64,000 nucleotides of DNA from Omphiscola glabra (lineage: Eukaryota; Mollusca; Gastropoda; Lymnaeidae). The notes under the pieces were generated by a model that was not told where the DNA came from, searched no databases, and worked only from the letters and a program-made list of their open reading frames with translations. Below are positions 1-12,700 of this stretch, in pieces. The DNA lies in NCBI GenBank assembly GCA_964017045.1, contig OZ024807.1, positions 18,135,813 through 18,199,812 of the forward strand, read 5' to 3'. Position 1 is the first letter of the stretch. The number at the start of each line of letters is the position of its first letter. The translations under genes were made by a program, and so were the position numbers.

Positions 1-1434
1 TGTGAGTATCCTCCTCTCCAGCATCCCCCACTTCCTCTGGCACATCTTCAGTTTCAGCAACATTATATGCATCTTCCCCTTCTTCTCCTTCTTCATGAAC
101 ATCATAGGCTTCTTCAATTTCTTGGGGCTGATCATCATTGATTGTCTCTAGCTCCACCCACTCCTCTGTGTCAGCCTGTTTGGCAGTAGCTTCTTGTACA
201 TCTCCCTCACTGGCTGCTTCTGAATCTTCTGCTGTTTATAATCCATATTTAAGTAGTTAAAGTTGAATGCAGACAAGTTTTATTTCTCGTAAGTACAGTC
301 AAAACCTCTGTTTTTGCAACCCTCTCTTAAACGACTTCCTCCAACATACGACCAGAAAAAAATTCACAGATGCTTTGTACTATATAAACGACCTATCTTA
401 AATGACTCCCTCTAAAACGTGACTTGCGACCTTCAAATAATTCAATTTTACACGCTAGCACCTAAAAAAAGTCAGATTCCAAAGGAATGCTATATTTGTG
501 CGCTTGAAGAAAACAGTCTTGTTTAAAACTTTTAACAGGAGATGATGCACTAAAGCAGCTAGGAAGTAGTGAAGGAAAAATAACTCCAAGGAGCTGAACA
601 GATTTGCCCTGAGCAGGGACCTTTCAGACCTTGCCGACATGATGCCTGGTGTTCAAAGTGACATACTAAAATAACATGCACGGGTGGGGGGATCATGCAA
701 ACAAACAGAAATAACAGCTTTCTATCAACAACAAAAAAAATATTCAATGATTGAATAAAAATAATTACAACAATGTTAATGTGCTTATCTCATACATAAA
801 TAGTTATAACTCTAAGCATGCACTCAGCACTTACACACGCTTTTAAACAGGAAGATAGTGACTGTATTGGTAATGACTTATGAGATTCAGACAGAGTTTA
901 ATCTACATTTCTGAAGGAAAGATGGTAGATATTGCCTGCCTATACTTAATGGAACATGTCTTTTTTTTTTTACTTGTTTACTTAATTTTATAAATGTAGT
1001 TTTTTCGAAAATGTCCAACTTCTTTTTTAAGACTCCTCCAATTTACGACCTCGTTTTAATTGGCAATTTCACATGAAACAAAGTTGAATAGTTCAATTCA
1101 ATCATGTCTATCAGTATCATTCAATTGTCAATTCATTCTCATCATACTAATAATAATAACAATGATAAACAAAAATATTAATTTAAATAATCAACGACTA
1201 AAAAAAATCAAATCAAATCATAGTCATAGTACTCATACTCAACTCATAGTATAAATCATGTGATTGAGTAAATGTTATTAATCTTAAGTGAAAACGAGGA
1301 GATGCAAAATTACTATGCCAACTTGAACTGAAACTGCCACAAAATAATAATTAATCTAGAAATTTAAATGCTATTACTTTACCATCAGGAATTAAATCCG
1401 ACGAAGCTGGAATTTTATCCTCGTCACCATCCAT
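1..1434 (-). CDS. 5' part of an unnamed gene for a highly acidic protein (exon 1 1383-1434, exon 2 1-232)
   Basis: Read on the minus strand. Exon 1 starts at the ATG at 1434 and encodes MDGDEDKIPASSDLIPD plus one base; it ends at 1383 before a GTAAAG donor. After a 1150-bp intron, exon 2 begins at 232, or at 229 because the acceptor is a tandem CAGCAG. It runs open to the left edge with the frame kept across the junction. Exon 2 is extremely rich in Glu and Asp, with patches such as EEWVELETINDDQ and HEEGEEGEDAY, and has no membrane segment or signal peptide in the visible part. Composition and splice sites clearly differ from the surrounding AT-rich sequence, so I believe it is a real exon. 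I do not recognise the protein: acidic low-complexity N-termini occur in many unrelated families. The rest of the gene lies outside the window. Confidence 0.6.
233..1382. other. intron 1 of the acidic-protein gene; pogo-like repeat fragments
   Basis: AT-rich, with no coding signal. At 297-330 a stretch beginning CAGTCAAAACCTCT resembles the ends of pogo/Tigger DNA transposons. Related wording (CTCCAA followed by TACGACC) occurs at 350-365 and again, same orientation, at 1032-1055. No matching inverted end was found, so this is at most a remnant. Confidence 0.35.
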
Positions 1435-2043
1435 ATTGTCCGGTATATTGTTGCCAGGGAAGCGACTCTTATGCGCATGCCCAATAACGTCAAGGGAATT
1501 CACCCTTGTTTCCTTATATTTAAACCCTCGGCAATTACACGATACATATTCGCATCATTCTCGGCTAAAGTTATTGATGTCGAAAAATATATTTTCTAAA
1601 AAAAAAAAATAGCGTGAATTATTTTTATCCAAAATTATTTAGAAAATTAATTTGTTCATAAGTGATTGTATCATACACTAAAGCCACAACACAAAATAAA
1701 AGAATTGTCAAACATAACTACAATTACGTCGTGAAGGAAGGGGATAGCCTATCATTTTGTTATTAAATTAAGAGGTCTGATAGGCGATAGGATGTGTTTG
1801 TGTGTGTGAGTGTGTGAGGGTGGTGGGCTGTGTAGAGCAATTCTATATAACATTTCTTCTTCTTTTTTTCCCCCATAAATTCTTTTTTTTTTTTAAACTT
1901 TCTGCAGTTCAAATTAACGAAATTTGAATGTGTTTTTCAATTGTTATTATTTTTTAAATTATATTCTGTTTTATCAGTGTGTGTGTTGATGTTTGCTAGA
2001 AGTATTTAGTATTATATAGGAATATAGGCCTATATATTATATA
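1435..2043. other. upstream region of the acidic-protein gene; no gene seen
   Basis: Contains the presumed 5' untranslated region and promoter of the minus-strand gene (about 1435-1560). This is followed by AT-rich sequence with a short TG tract near 1798-1820 and homopolymer T runs. No convincing TATA box or coding exon was seen. Confidence 0.4.
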
Positions 2044-3369
2044 GGGGCCATCCATAAATGACGACACGCAAATTTTCCCTGTGTCTACTACTGTCCTTTG
2101 GGGCCATCCATAAATGACGTCACGCAATTTTTGCCGATTTTTGACCCCCCCTCCCCTCATCGTCACAAAAAGTTAGACCCCCCCCCCTAAAATATAACGT
2201 CACAAATCTCTACACCCCCCCCCCCCTTCTATAAAAAGTCCCTGTGTCCACTATTGTCCTTTACAAACCCTTTAGAGAGTCACCTCCCGTCGTCCCGTGG
2301 ATATCAAATTACAGCACCTGTGTAAAAAACACTTCACTAGAACAGTGGTTCTTATCCAGTGGTAAAAGTACCTCCTATTTGGCGTCTTGTACTTGTAATA
2401 TGATCTGAGTCTGCTTGGACCTCGCATACCTGCACGGATTCCCTCAGTGATAGCAGTTTAAAAATAAAATGATGGTTGTTGTATAAATGAATATGTTAAA
2501 AATGTATGTATTTTAGCGTTATTAAGTGCATTTATTTACTACAATATTCTACTTTTCATGTGACGTCACATTGCTTGAGGGCCCCCCTCCCCCTCGTCAC
2601 ACATCGTCACAAAAATCGGACCCCCCTCCCCCCTAGACGCGTGACGTCATTTATGGATGGCCCCTTTACAAACCCATTAAGTTCATTAAGTAATTCACCT
2701 CCCGTGGATATCAAATTACTGCACCCGTGTTAGAAACATTTCACTAGAACAGTGGTTCTTAACCAGGGGTAAAAGTACCTCCCAAGCCCTGAGGTGTGGA
2801 AGACCTGAAAATTGTATTCAGTGGCGTAGTTAGGGGGTGCGAACCGCACCTGGTCGACACCATCTCAGTGTGCGTGTTTTATTAAAATTTCCAGGTGGAT
2901 GCGTCAGCAATCAGGTTACCTCATTATTAGGTCAGAAACACACCGTTTTGACCATGTTTAAATGCCACATGAAGTGTTCGGTAACTTTTGTAAGTGACAG
3001 GAAGCTATATTTATCTAAATTCTGAGAAATAAAACTATCCTTTGATAACAATGGGCGATTCTAAGTACAAGTTACAGTTCTTAAATACATTTACCCCTTG
3101 ACTTTCAATTAATTAGTTCTTGTATTTGTTTTACTATTGACTAAGTTTAACAAGAAGTATTTCACCGTGGTAAAAGGGGTGGGGGTGACACCACCAGCTT
3201 ACCGGACCGGGTGACACCAAACCTAACAATTCTTTACTACAATATTCCGCTTTTCACGTGACGTCACATTGCTTGAGGGCCCCCCCCCCTTTTCGCCACA
3301 CATCGTTATAAAATCTGACCCACCCCCTTTTTTTTTTTTAGACGTGTGACGTCATTTATGGATGGCCCC
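2044..3369. mobile_element. outer copy of a GGGGCCATCCATAAATGACG-ended miniature transposon, interrupted by insertions
   Basis: The left end at 2044 (GGGGCCATCCATAAATGACG) is matched in inverted orientation at 3345-3369. It is split at 2099/2665 by a second member of the same family. A further stretch starting with CAGTGGCGTAGTTAGGGGG at about 2820 also appears inserted; its right limit, near 3225, is unclear. Sequence resuming near 3236 (CTACAATATTC, then GTGACGTCACATTGCTTGAG) matches the right half of the inner copy at 2538-2580. No coding capacity. The superfamily is not certain from the ends alone. Confidence 0.65.
2100..2664. mobile_element. inner 565-bp miniature inverted-repeat transposon, same family
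   Basis: Terminal inverted repeats of about 25 bp: GGGGCCATCCATAAATGACG at 2100, and its reverse complement ending at 2664. The G/C-rich subterminal parts carry poly-C runs. TTT stands on both sides. An uninterrupted relative of the target (TGTCCTTTACAAACCC at about 2256-2273) lies inside the element and supports a 3-bp TTT target duplication. The element contains no transposase and would need one supplied in trans. Confidence 0.8.
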
Positions 3370-5117
3370 CATATATATATATTGTATAATATTAGAGGGT
3401 ATAGTCAATGAAAATGTTAAATAGCGTTATAAGGGGTAGGGGTGGGTCAAAAATGTCATATTTTGTGTTATATAGGCTAATATTTGCGCGGCCCCTTAAA
3501 TTACAATAATTTAACAGAAAAAATATTTAGTTTTTAGTTGTATTGAAAGTGTAATTTATGGATTAATTTAAAAACTATACTTAAAATTAATAATATTAAT
3601 ATCGTTTTCGAAAAGCATTGATACTTGTCTCTTGACGAAATCTAACAATTAACCAGTAATCCGTAGATTAGCCTTAATATTAATGCTTCTAGGCCTACTC
3701 AAAGTACAGACTGCTAGAACTTACGTATATGTAGGTCTCGGCATACTCTCTATCAAGTATTAAGTCCGTGTGTTGATGATGAATGCGTGTAATTCTTCAA
3801 GTCTTATTAAGGTGGTCCATGGGCCATGGGTCAAAAATATGTTTTCTATGTTTCTTAATGTATAAAAAAATAGTAGAGACAAAACATACAGAAAGATTTA
3901 AAAAACCACTGAAGTTTATTTTTAAAATTATTTTTTTTTCTTTCATTGCAAAAAAATTGATTTTTTAAACCCAATTTTGAGAAAATGATGTAAAAATTTT
4001 TTTATTTGAAATGTCATAATGAAACTTTGCATACACAATAAGATAAACATTGATTAAAAAGTTTAAAGAAGCTTATTACACTGGAGTTATTGGAAGTGTT
4101 ACAAATGGAATGTATGTGGGGTCAACTAAATATGCAAGAAATTTTTAGGGGTAGCAAATGTAAAAATGTTATAAAACTTTTCTAGTTGGATATAAAGAAA
4201 AAAGCTTATTATAACTTGCAAAGAATATCAATGAAAAGAAGCATGCAAAGCTTTAAGCCTATATAGAATACTTTTCCTCCTGAATCATTTGGTGCTCCAA
4301 AAAATTCTGGAAAACGCAAAGCTGATAAAATTAAAAAAAAGAAGTCTAAAAATGATGATTTAAAAAAAATTACAGGCTATATAAAATGAACAATTTAGGA
4401 TGCATACGCCATACGCATACTCTATACAAGAATGAAAAAAATAAATGTAAAAACATAGACATAGAAGATAGAAAATAAATAAATGCCTTTTTTTCTGAAA
4501 CCACCCCTCGAGCCGAATAATATTATAATAAAAAAAATCAGAATTATTTCTTTAGCATTCTGTTAAAAAAACATCAGTCATTAAGTAGAGAATATCAATG
4601 GATAAATTTGTGACAAATATAACAATCATGAAGTAGAAAATATCAACAGAAACAAGCATGCAAAATTTGAAGTATGTCGTCATACTACTTTCCCTCCTGA
4701 TTGATACATCTGACGTCAGCGAAAAACTGAAAAAATATAAGTTGAGAAAAACTCAAATATTTTGAAAATTGTTAATTAAAATTTGACAGGATATTCGAGC
4801 ACTATTGGTTGCATAAAGTATATATAAACACCATTCATTAATTTAAAAATACAATTTAAAAACATAAAAAGGCAAGATAAAAATAAATTCACATTATTAT
4901 TCTAAATTCCACTTATTGAAGTTATTGTTTCATAATAATTAAAATATTTTTTGAAACAAAGCTCTGGTGAGCCACCAAACATGAACCTGTACATCAATAT
5001 GTAACAAACGTAATGCATGAAATGCGTACGTACACAATTCGTAAATTAAAAAAAAACAAAGGTATATAGATAAAATAATTAAAAGTGAAAACTTTAAGCA
5101 AAACCCATCCCCGTAAA
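3370..5117. other. AT-rich stretch, no gene; possible remains of the transposon around the decayed transposase
   Basis: No coding exon is recognisable. Two diverged related segments, near 4226-4300 and 4650-4715, share AAGCATGCAAA followed by CCTCCTGA. They suggest an old internal duplication, possibly the non-coding part of the element that carried the transposase at 5118-5870. Confidence 0.35.
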
Positions 5118-5870
5118 TTACAATAAAAAATCATTAGAACCACCCGCTAAATACTGTACACCCCCTTTTACTAATAAAAGCCTATCGTATTCCCTCCTCT
5201 CTGCCCCCCTAATTAGCTCCCTCCTCCTTTTGACATTTAATTTTAAAGATGACTCGGCTTTCCTAACCCAAACATTATCCCTCGTTACCCCCAACTGATG
5301 TGTCATATGACCTATTCCCAAACCAACAGATGATAAGAAGTCTTTGGACGCCTTTGAACCCATATTGAATTCTCCAACACCCACGGCTACAGAAATTTCC
5401 AGCCTTGACCGTTTGACAAAATGTGTTTCGGGCATCGGATCGGGACCATATGAGTGAGTGGATGCACTCATTGACGTTCCGAGTTTTGCCCTGAAGGCAG
5501 AGACACAGCAAATCCTTGTTAGTCATTCTTTCATAAACATCTTTCACATATTCAGCTACAGTTGGATTGAGGTATGTTGAAATATGTGAAAGATGTTTAG
5601 GAATAACTAACCCTTTAGCCACTGCTTTTTTGAAAAAAACACCAGGACGTGGTGTGGTTCTTCATCAGTTGAAGTGCAATGCCAGAATCCTGCCCAGATT
5701 GCCCGCTTCATGTCTTCCACATTTTTGTTGGACCTAACAGCCTTTGTGAAATATTTATGTAGCCGTTTGATCTTGTCTTGAGTAAGGCGCCCAATGCCCT
5801 TACCACCAAGCGTAAGTTTCTGTTTTTGTGTGTGTGAAACTAAAACATAGACATAGGCATACATAGACAT
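5118..5870 (-). pseudogene. decayed transposon protein of the 'mutator-like transposase domain' type
   Basis: Three overlapping minus-strand open frames (5870-5607, 5622-5275, 5471-5118) read as one protein broken by at least two frameshifts. The order is: a GKGIGRLTQDKIKRLHKYF segment; a TDEEPHH motif; then NPTVAEYVKDVYERMTNKDL, CLQGKTRNVNECIHSLIW, and a Lys/Arg-rich end. From memory this order matches the C-terminal half of metazoan transposon proteins usually annotated as mutator-like transposase domain proteins (typical cores include GKTQN.NES and a TDE..QH motif). The N-terminal catalytic half was not found, so this is a fragment. The family assignment rests on recognition, not a search. 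Confidence 0.5.
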
Positions 5871-6099
5871 AACACAAACCTACTCATTTTACTTGCCTAC
5901 TTATTCTTAGAATATTTTTCTAAAAATAGTACAATGAAGTATCAACACTTTTCCTATCAAATAGACGAGATGTTTTTTTTTTTTTAAATTATAATTTAAC
6001 ACTTTTTATTTTGATTTCGTTTTTATTAGGACATGGGTTCTTAAGTTTATTCAATGGCACTGCCCCCCCCCCCCCATTTATATTTATATATATATACAC

Positions 6100-6346
6100 G
6101 AAGAGCTGATTTTCAAAATGCTGTATATCCATTTTGGGGGTTTTGAGATTATTCAACTTTTTACAAAAAATTAATAAAGCGTTTAGAGGATTAAATCATG
6201 TTTAGACACTAATAAAATAGGAATATAATGTGTTTAGTATATAGAATTTACCATGTCCTAAACGAACCTGGTTTGCTCTATAAAATGGTTAGGTTATTTC
6301 ATTTTTTTAAAAATGGTGGATACCGCGTTTTGAAAATAAGCTCTTC
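6100..6346. mobile_element. 247-bp palindromic miniature transposon in a TA repeat
   Basis: The ends are inverted repeats of about 36 bp with few mismatches: GAAGAGCTGATTTTCAAAAT at the left, and the complement of GAAGAGCTTATTTTCAAAAC ending at 6346. It is flanked on both sides by TATATA tracts, so it probably inserted in or next to TA microsatellite sequence, as Tc1/mariner-type elements do. No open reading frame of interest. Confidence 0.7.
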
Positions 6347-6644
6347 ATATATATATATATATATATATGTCACAACATTTCCCGTACCCCCAGACCCATC
6401 CAACTCGATTCTAAAATGCAACATGTATTAATGTATATTTGCCGCACCACCACAATATAAAATGCTAATAAAATCCAAAATAAACCTGATTCCTAAACTC
6501 TCATCCGCTAACTGCTTCCCGCATCCCCAGTTGGTGTGGGAATCCCTGGTTAAAGCCCCTGTGTTAGGATAACAGCGTTTTAAAACTGCTACTGTCAATC
6601 ATTAATTTAGTTGTACTCCAGCTTAATCAGCTGCTCTGTTTACA

Positions 6645-6701
6645 ATGGGCAAGAAGAAAGGAGATAACGACGCAACTATGAACAAGACAAACCCTCGTTG
6701 A
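6645..6701 (+). other. possible upstream ORF (18 codons) ahead of TMEM192
   Basis: An ATG at 6645 opens an 18-residue, lysine-rich frame (MGKKKGDNDATMNKTNPR) that ends at 6701, 79 bp before the TMEM192 start codon. If the transcript begins upstream of it, this would be a translated leader ORF. The transcription start cannot be placed from sequence. Confidence 0.3.
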
Positions 6702-6779
6702 TAATGACCAGGGGATAACTGATAAAAGTCACGCGCTTAATTTTCCATTAAAAGCTTCCTGGACGATATATGTTCCAAA

Positions 6780-9700
6780 ATGGTCAGTTTGTCAAGTCAA
6801 AACACACATGCCGGAGTAAGTTCATTTGATTCTCTGATGAGTCATGTTGTCATTTTTAATCTAATTCTTCAGACTTCATCATCATTCATTATCATTATCA
6901 TCTTGTCAAATGTCATGTCATGAGTTAAAGTTAACTAAAACAACTAAAATTCTAAAATAATCACTAATGACTAATATAATTCACTAATAAAGTTTAGCCT
7001 TCATTTTTTTAGTAATTTGGTAAAAGCATGCCTAAGGAGTAAGGAGGCTAAGGCAAGCCTCATTTTAAAGATTTTAACTAATATTTTAAAATTAAAATAA
7101 GCCCATTCAGAAGCCTATCGAAACCATGAACTTAGGCCTGCGTACACCATGGCAGTGTACCTAGCAAAAACATGGTCTTTGGCCTGCGTACACCGCAGCG
7201 TTGAAAGCAGTAAAACCTTGGTCTTTGCCAGTCTTTAACTCTATGCTGAACTTGTAAAATTAATGTTAAAATCTTGTTAAAACTGAAAACTATATATTTA
7301 AAAATTATTTAATACCTGCAAGATTAAACAAAATTAGAACTGATATTTTACTGTGCGCTGGGGGTGAGTCCTGCATGAACGCAAGGGAACGACGTTCCTG
7401 TAAAACTAACTGTAATTTTTTTTTTTTAAATTTGGTAATATACATTTTTTTTTATTTTGGGGGTTGGGACATATTTGGGTTAGTTCCACACTTTTGTAAA
7501 GAGCAAGCATTACTTAGTGTTTTATTGGTCGTATCTGGCCTCTTACTCTTTGTAAGTGAAACGCATTTGATATCCTAACCTGTTGCGTACACCCCCCCCC
7601 TTCCCCCATATATTATTGATTGCACAGACTTTTAGGTTAATATTGGCTTTAATAGGTGTATTTGAGTGTCAGAAATTCAAGATAATTATTAAATGCATGT
7701 TCTTTCTGCCGAACCCACCTCCCCTCCGACAACCGCTATACGCAACAATATGCAAAATATCCAAAATCAACAACCTCCTCCCCCTACTTCCATAGTGCAT
7801 AAATGGATGGACCTATATATCATACTTTCTATTTTTTTTCTCATTTCTTCTTATTTTCAAATTCAACATATACTTAAAATATTTCAATTGCTACAAAATA
7901 TTTTTAAAATTCTCATAAAACTACTGTTACAAATGAACATAATAAATTAAATATAAAATATACTTTTAATTAAAATGAAGAAGAAAGAAAAAAAGTAAAA
8001 TCGATCCCCATCTAGTAAATGATCAAATATAATAAGATCGCTTAGCGTCTACTCTGCCACAAGACCACACAAGTTCACATCCAACTGCCCTATCTTATAA
8101 CCAGGTCAATGGTACATTTTTTCCACGGTGTACGCAGGCATATGTCCATCATTTTGCTAGATACACCACCACTGTGTACGCAGGCCTAGGTCCATGGTTT
8201 TGCTAGGTACACCGCCGCGGTGGACGCAACCACTTCGTTAATTAATAAGCAGTTAAGTATGATTAAGTAATTAATGGGCATACACTGGTTTGTTCATTAT
8301 AGTTCAAGATCATGGTAATAGTAATAAGTTATAAATAATAATTTGACGAGATGGATGTAGACCTCTTGTCCTTGTAATTAATGTAGCAAGTGATACTGAT
8401 GTTCTTATGTAAGGTGAAAGATGACTGAATAATAATTAAAAAGTAGCACTAGTACATTTTTAAGCTACTTGATTCTGACTGTGCACAGTAATAATGGACA
8501 TGTTTAAAGTGTACTCTTGTTTTCAGACATTATATCTGAAGGTTTTTTTTTTTTTAAGTATGACCCTTTATAATATTGTTTCTTATAATGATTATTTATT
8601 TTTATACTGGGGACAAAGTTAAACAATGAGTTTTTATATTTTGCTATTTTTAATTTTAAGAAGGATAAAATAAAATGTAGCAATTGTTTCCAAATGGATT
8701 CATACCAATTTGTTTAGACTTGGTAAATAAATTTTAACTTTGTTATTTACATACATTCAAATAAGACCTTATTTACTGCCAATAAACAAATTTTATTCAT
8801 TGTGTCTTTCAAATTTGCATGAAGACCCACTGAGTATCTGCATATTACCCTTTCCCTCACGTAGTGTCTCAGTTGCCGGTTTGTTTATATACTGCGCAAG
8901 TAAATTATAGTCATTTATGGTAAATTTATGCTATCAGTTTCCCTGTCTCGTGCATTTCTTTTTTTTTTGACACGCTATCATCTTTGTTGCCACGCCAGCA
9001 GACTTGTCAAAACAAAAAGGTGATGCACACCGCCAGGGAAAAAATGTTTGCTTTCAATACTTACTGAAACTAATGAAAGTAAGGAAAATGATTGGAATGG
9101 GTTATTTAAAAAAAAACATTTTACAATTTTGCATTGCGTAAAAAATAATTAAAAATGTAATTAAAAACCATTTAATAATTAATTTAAAAATTAACAAAAT
9201 TTAAAGGAAAAGAACAAAAAATAACAATAAAGCGTTTTAATTTAATTAAATAATTATTTTTCAATAAACATTTTCAACCCTAAAATCGATCACTCTACCT
9301 AACCAGAACACTAAATGTCCCTATCATGACAAACAGCCTCCTAATTGTGAAGATCAGTCTTGTGAATCTTCAAACATAAATTCTGTAACTATACTAAATA
9401 TACCTAACCTAAGTTCTAAAACCAGATGTTCCTGTGCTGTAGTTATGCACTCTAGTGAGAAAAGCATAAAATTGTATAAAAAGTTTAAAATTATTTTAAA
9501 AATATTCAGTATAATGAAAACCCAACTTACAGTTTTATCAAATACAAGTATAAACACTTTACAGTTACAGGTTGCACCATAAATAAAATCCAAAACATAA
9601 AATAAATTCACAATCCATTTATCAAATAATCAGACTCATGTTAGCAAAAAATATTATTATATGACTGTTTCAGTTTACTGCTGTTCCCATGAGCACATTA

Positions 9701-12700
9701 TTTTTTTTCTTCATTAAAAAAAAAAATCCTTCTGATTTCATCATGGTTGGTTACTAAGTAGCCGGAGTAAAAAGTTCAGCATAGGAGGCTTGCTGCCCTG
9801 ACACATGTAATACATAAAAATATGGTACATGGGAAATTAGGCATTGGTGTGTTGGATATTGGAAGACAAATCATGTAAAGGCTTTAAATAGGAGTCTTTG
9901 AAGTTGTAAGAAATAACTATGGGAAGTATTATGAAAAAATTAAATATTATTGTAAAGAACAGTTTTCTGTTTTCTGTTACTGGTAATAATTCAAAAACAG
10001 CAGACGTATTTCAAGGAAGAAGAAAGGTTAATCTCAATGCTGGGCTAATCAACCAATTTGGTTAACTGATCTGCAGGGATATTTCGGCTTCTCTGATGAC
10101 CGTCCAACTATTTACTCCACCAACACGGCAGACGATGACCTTATCATTGACCACATTGAGCTGGTCGCCAGCCCAGAAATGTCTCACAAACCAATTAGAA
10201 CAGCATGGGCCATAATTTTAGCCAAGATCCTATATGTGAGTAATATAATTATTAGTTCTTTTATACATTGAATTATTACATATATGAAAAGTTTAAGCTA
10301 TTATTGCCAGCATATTTGATTCTGTAGTCTTCATTTTATGGGCAAATTTACCGCTTTGTCACAGATTACATATACCATAGTGTGCTGAGTGGTCTAAGCT
10401 GAGTCAGTCCCAAGCTAGTGGACTCATTCAATCCCCATCAAAAGCTAAAGTAAAACATCACCAGCCCCCCTGATGGATTGGACTTGTTAACCTTGGATGG
10501 CAACTCACCTAAGAGAAGACAAACTCTGAAATCCAACCTAGAGACAGAGTCCCGTAGGCTGTATGAAAATTCTGACAAATCCTGCAATGTAGAACACATA
10601 AAGAGCACAAATTGAAACACACAAGACACACTGCTGGTCATTTACTGCATCCTGGTCTCTTTCCAGTTCCATTCATCTTGACTGAGTCTTGTCACTTGAA
10701 TGAGACAAGCTCAAGTCAAGGCTACTTTTCAAGTCAGAAATTGCCTTGGTCATCTTTTGGTGCGAAGAACGAACAATAAAAAAAAATTAAAAACCATACA
10801 CCATAGAGATCTCTCCTCTTAGATTTTGTGTCTCTTGACATCTGCAAGCTAAAAGTTGTCTTTGATATTTCAGGTTGCCCTTTGTTTGTCAGCATATTTG
10901 GTGCCGCTGTTCTGTGATTCAAACCAATGTGGAGAAGATTCCATTTCCTTGACCATGTATATCCATGGGGGAATGTGGTTTATTTTATTTTTTCTAGACA
11001 GATACCTACTGGCAAAGCACAATGAAAGCAGGATGAACGGATACCTGGATTTCTATAGAAAAACACGGAATATCCGCAGAGTGCCCTTCATGATAAACTC
11101 TTGCGGTAAGCCAAGACTTCAGTCAGCATGAAAGTATAGAATCTCGACCCTTAGTTTTATCAAGCATTTTCACATTTGGTATTTATCAATTGATTATAAA
11201 AATATTCTTATCATAAGATTAACCTGTTTCTTCAGGGAAACATGTTCATCAGATTTTTACAAAATTTTACATTTCTTGTATTATTTTTGTGTCTCTCCAG
11301 CCAATGCCATTGGTGTAATTGTCCTAAAGGTATTAGATCAACACTGCGGAAAAGTACAGTGTAAATTTCTCAAGACAACAACATACATCCAGATATTAGT
11401 CAGTGCTGAGTGTGCCATTGCCCTTATTGTTCTCATTGTCTATTTAGGTAGGCATCTTTGTGAAATGTATTTCATGTTTCCAGATAAAAATTTATTGAGT
11501 TTGTAATCAAGTGTGAAGGTTAGCATACAAATTTAATGCATTTTTTCCATTATGTTAGCTAAATTTAAAAAAAGCATCACACAGACCGGAAGAGCTTTAT
11601 TCTGAAAATTAAAGAGATGGCGCAAGATACAATACTAAGTGAAGCTAAGGGAGCTCAATCTTAAATATTTTTTTCATATTGCTTAGGCAAGAAGTACCAT
11701 AATCTTTTATTTTAAAAGGTGTTTAATAATTTTGTGTGGTCAAGTACTTTAAGAATTCGAACAACTAAAGCGTTTGGAAACAATTGCAAGACAACACAAG
11801 ATAGCAACCATTTTGAAATGCAATGCCATTTTTTTCATTTAATTTTATCACAAAATAATTCTGAGTTTTTTCCTTCAAATTCTTCTGATAAACTTTTGGA
11901 GCTGCTAGGTTTCAATGGCTAAAAAAAGAAATCACAACATTTGACCTAGTTTCTAGCAAAAGTTGATGGAAAAGAATCTTTTCTTCATTTCTCGTACTAA
12001 ATTGTAATATGCCTTATTTACTTATTTGCTTAGTATTGTCATTCTGTGGGAAAAGTTATTGAACAGAGTATCTCAACATGTCATTGACCCCCATTACATG
12101 TGTACTTTAATTGATCTTTGCTTTAGTTCACACTGTGAGGTTTAACCAAAAGAAAGCGTTACCAGATGTGACACAGGAGGAGTTGATGACCAGCTTTGTT
12201 AACTCACATTCATCTGCAGACGTTGGGTACAGGTAAGAAATTATTTTTTTTAACCCACAAAATGCCTCACTCAATTTTGATTGGTCCTGCCAAGGAATGT
12301 AACATCAGAGAATTTATGTGAAGTGTCACAGTACATCTATATACCCAGTGGCATACAGTGGGTGGGGCAAGTCATGGGATGTGCTGTTGGGTGCCAGTCA
12401 AACCTTTGAACCCTTGGCTCCTGGGGAAAATTTCCACAAAACTGACATGCAAACAAATAAAATCACATGATTATAAAATTATATTATTGTATTTATTTCA
12501 ATCTAAATTTTTCTGTTATTAGTCCATTGCTACTGTAAAATGTATCACAGGGAGAAAATTATCTTAGAATCCTTGTAGAGCAGCATTGTAGAATAGCAAA
12601 GTAGAATAGCATAGTAAAATTGGCTGGCTGACAAATGATTGTTAAAGATAAGTTACTTTGTCTGTATCAGTATACCTGCTTGCTCAGCTGTCCTTATGTT

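Noticed and set aside
10376..10440. Functional tRNA gene
   Set aside because: The A-box and B-box-like words are present, but no acceptor stem or cloverleaf can be folded; it is a SINE head.
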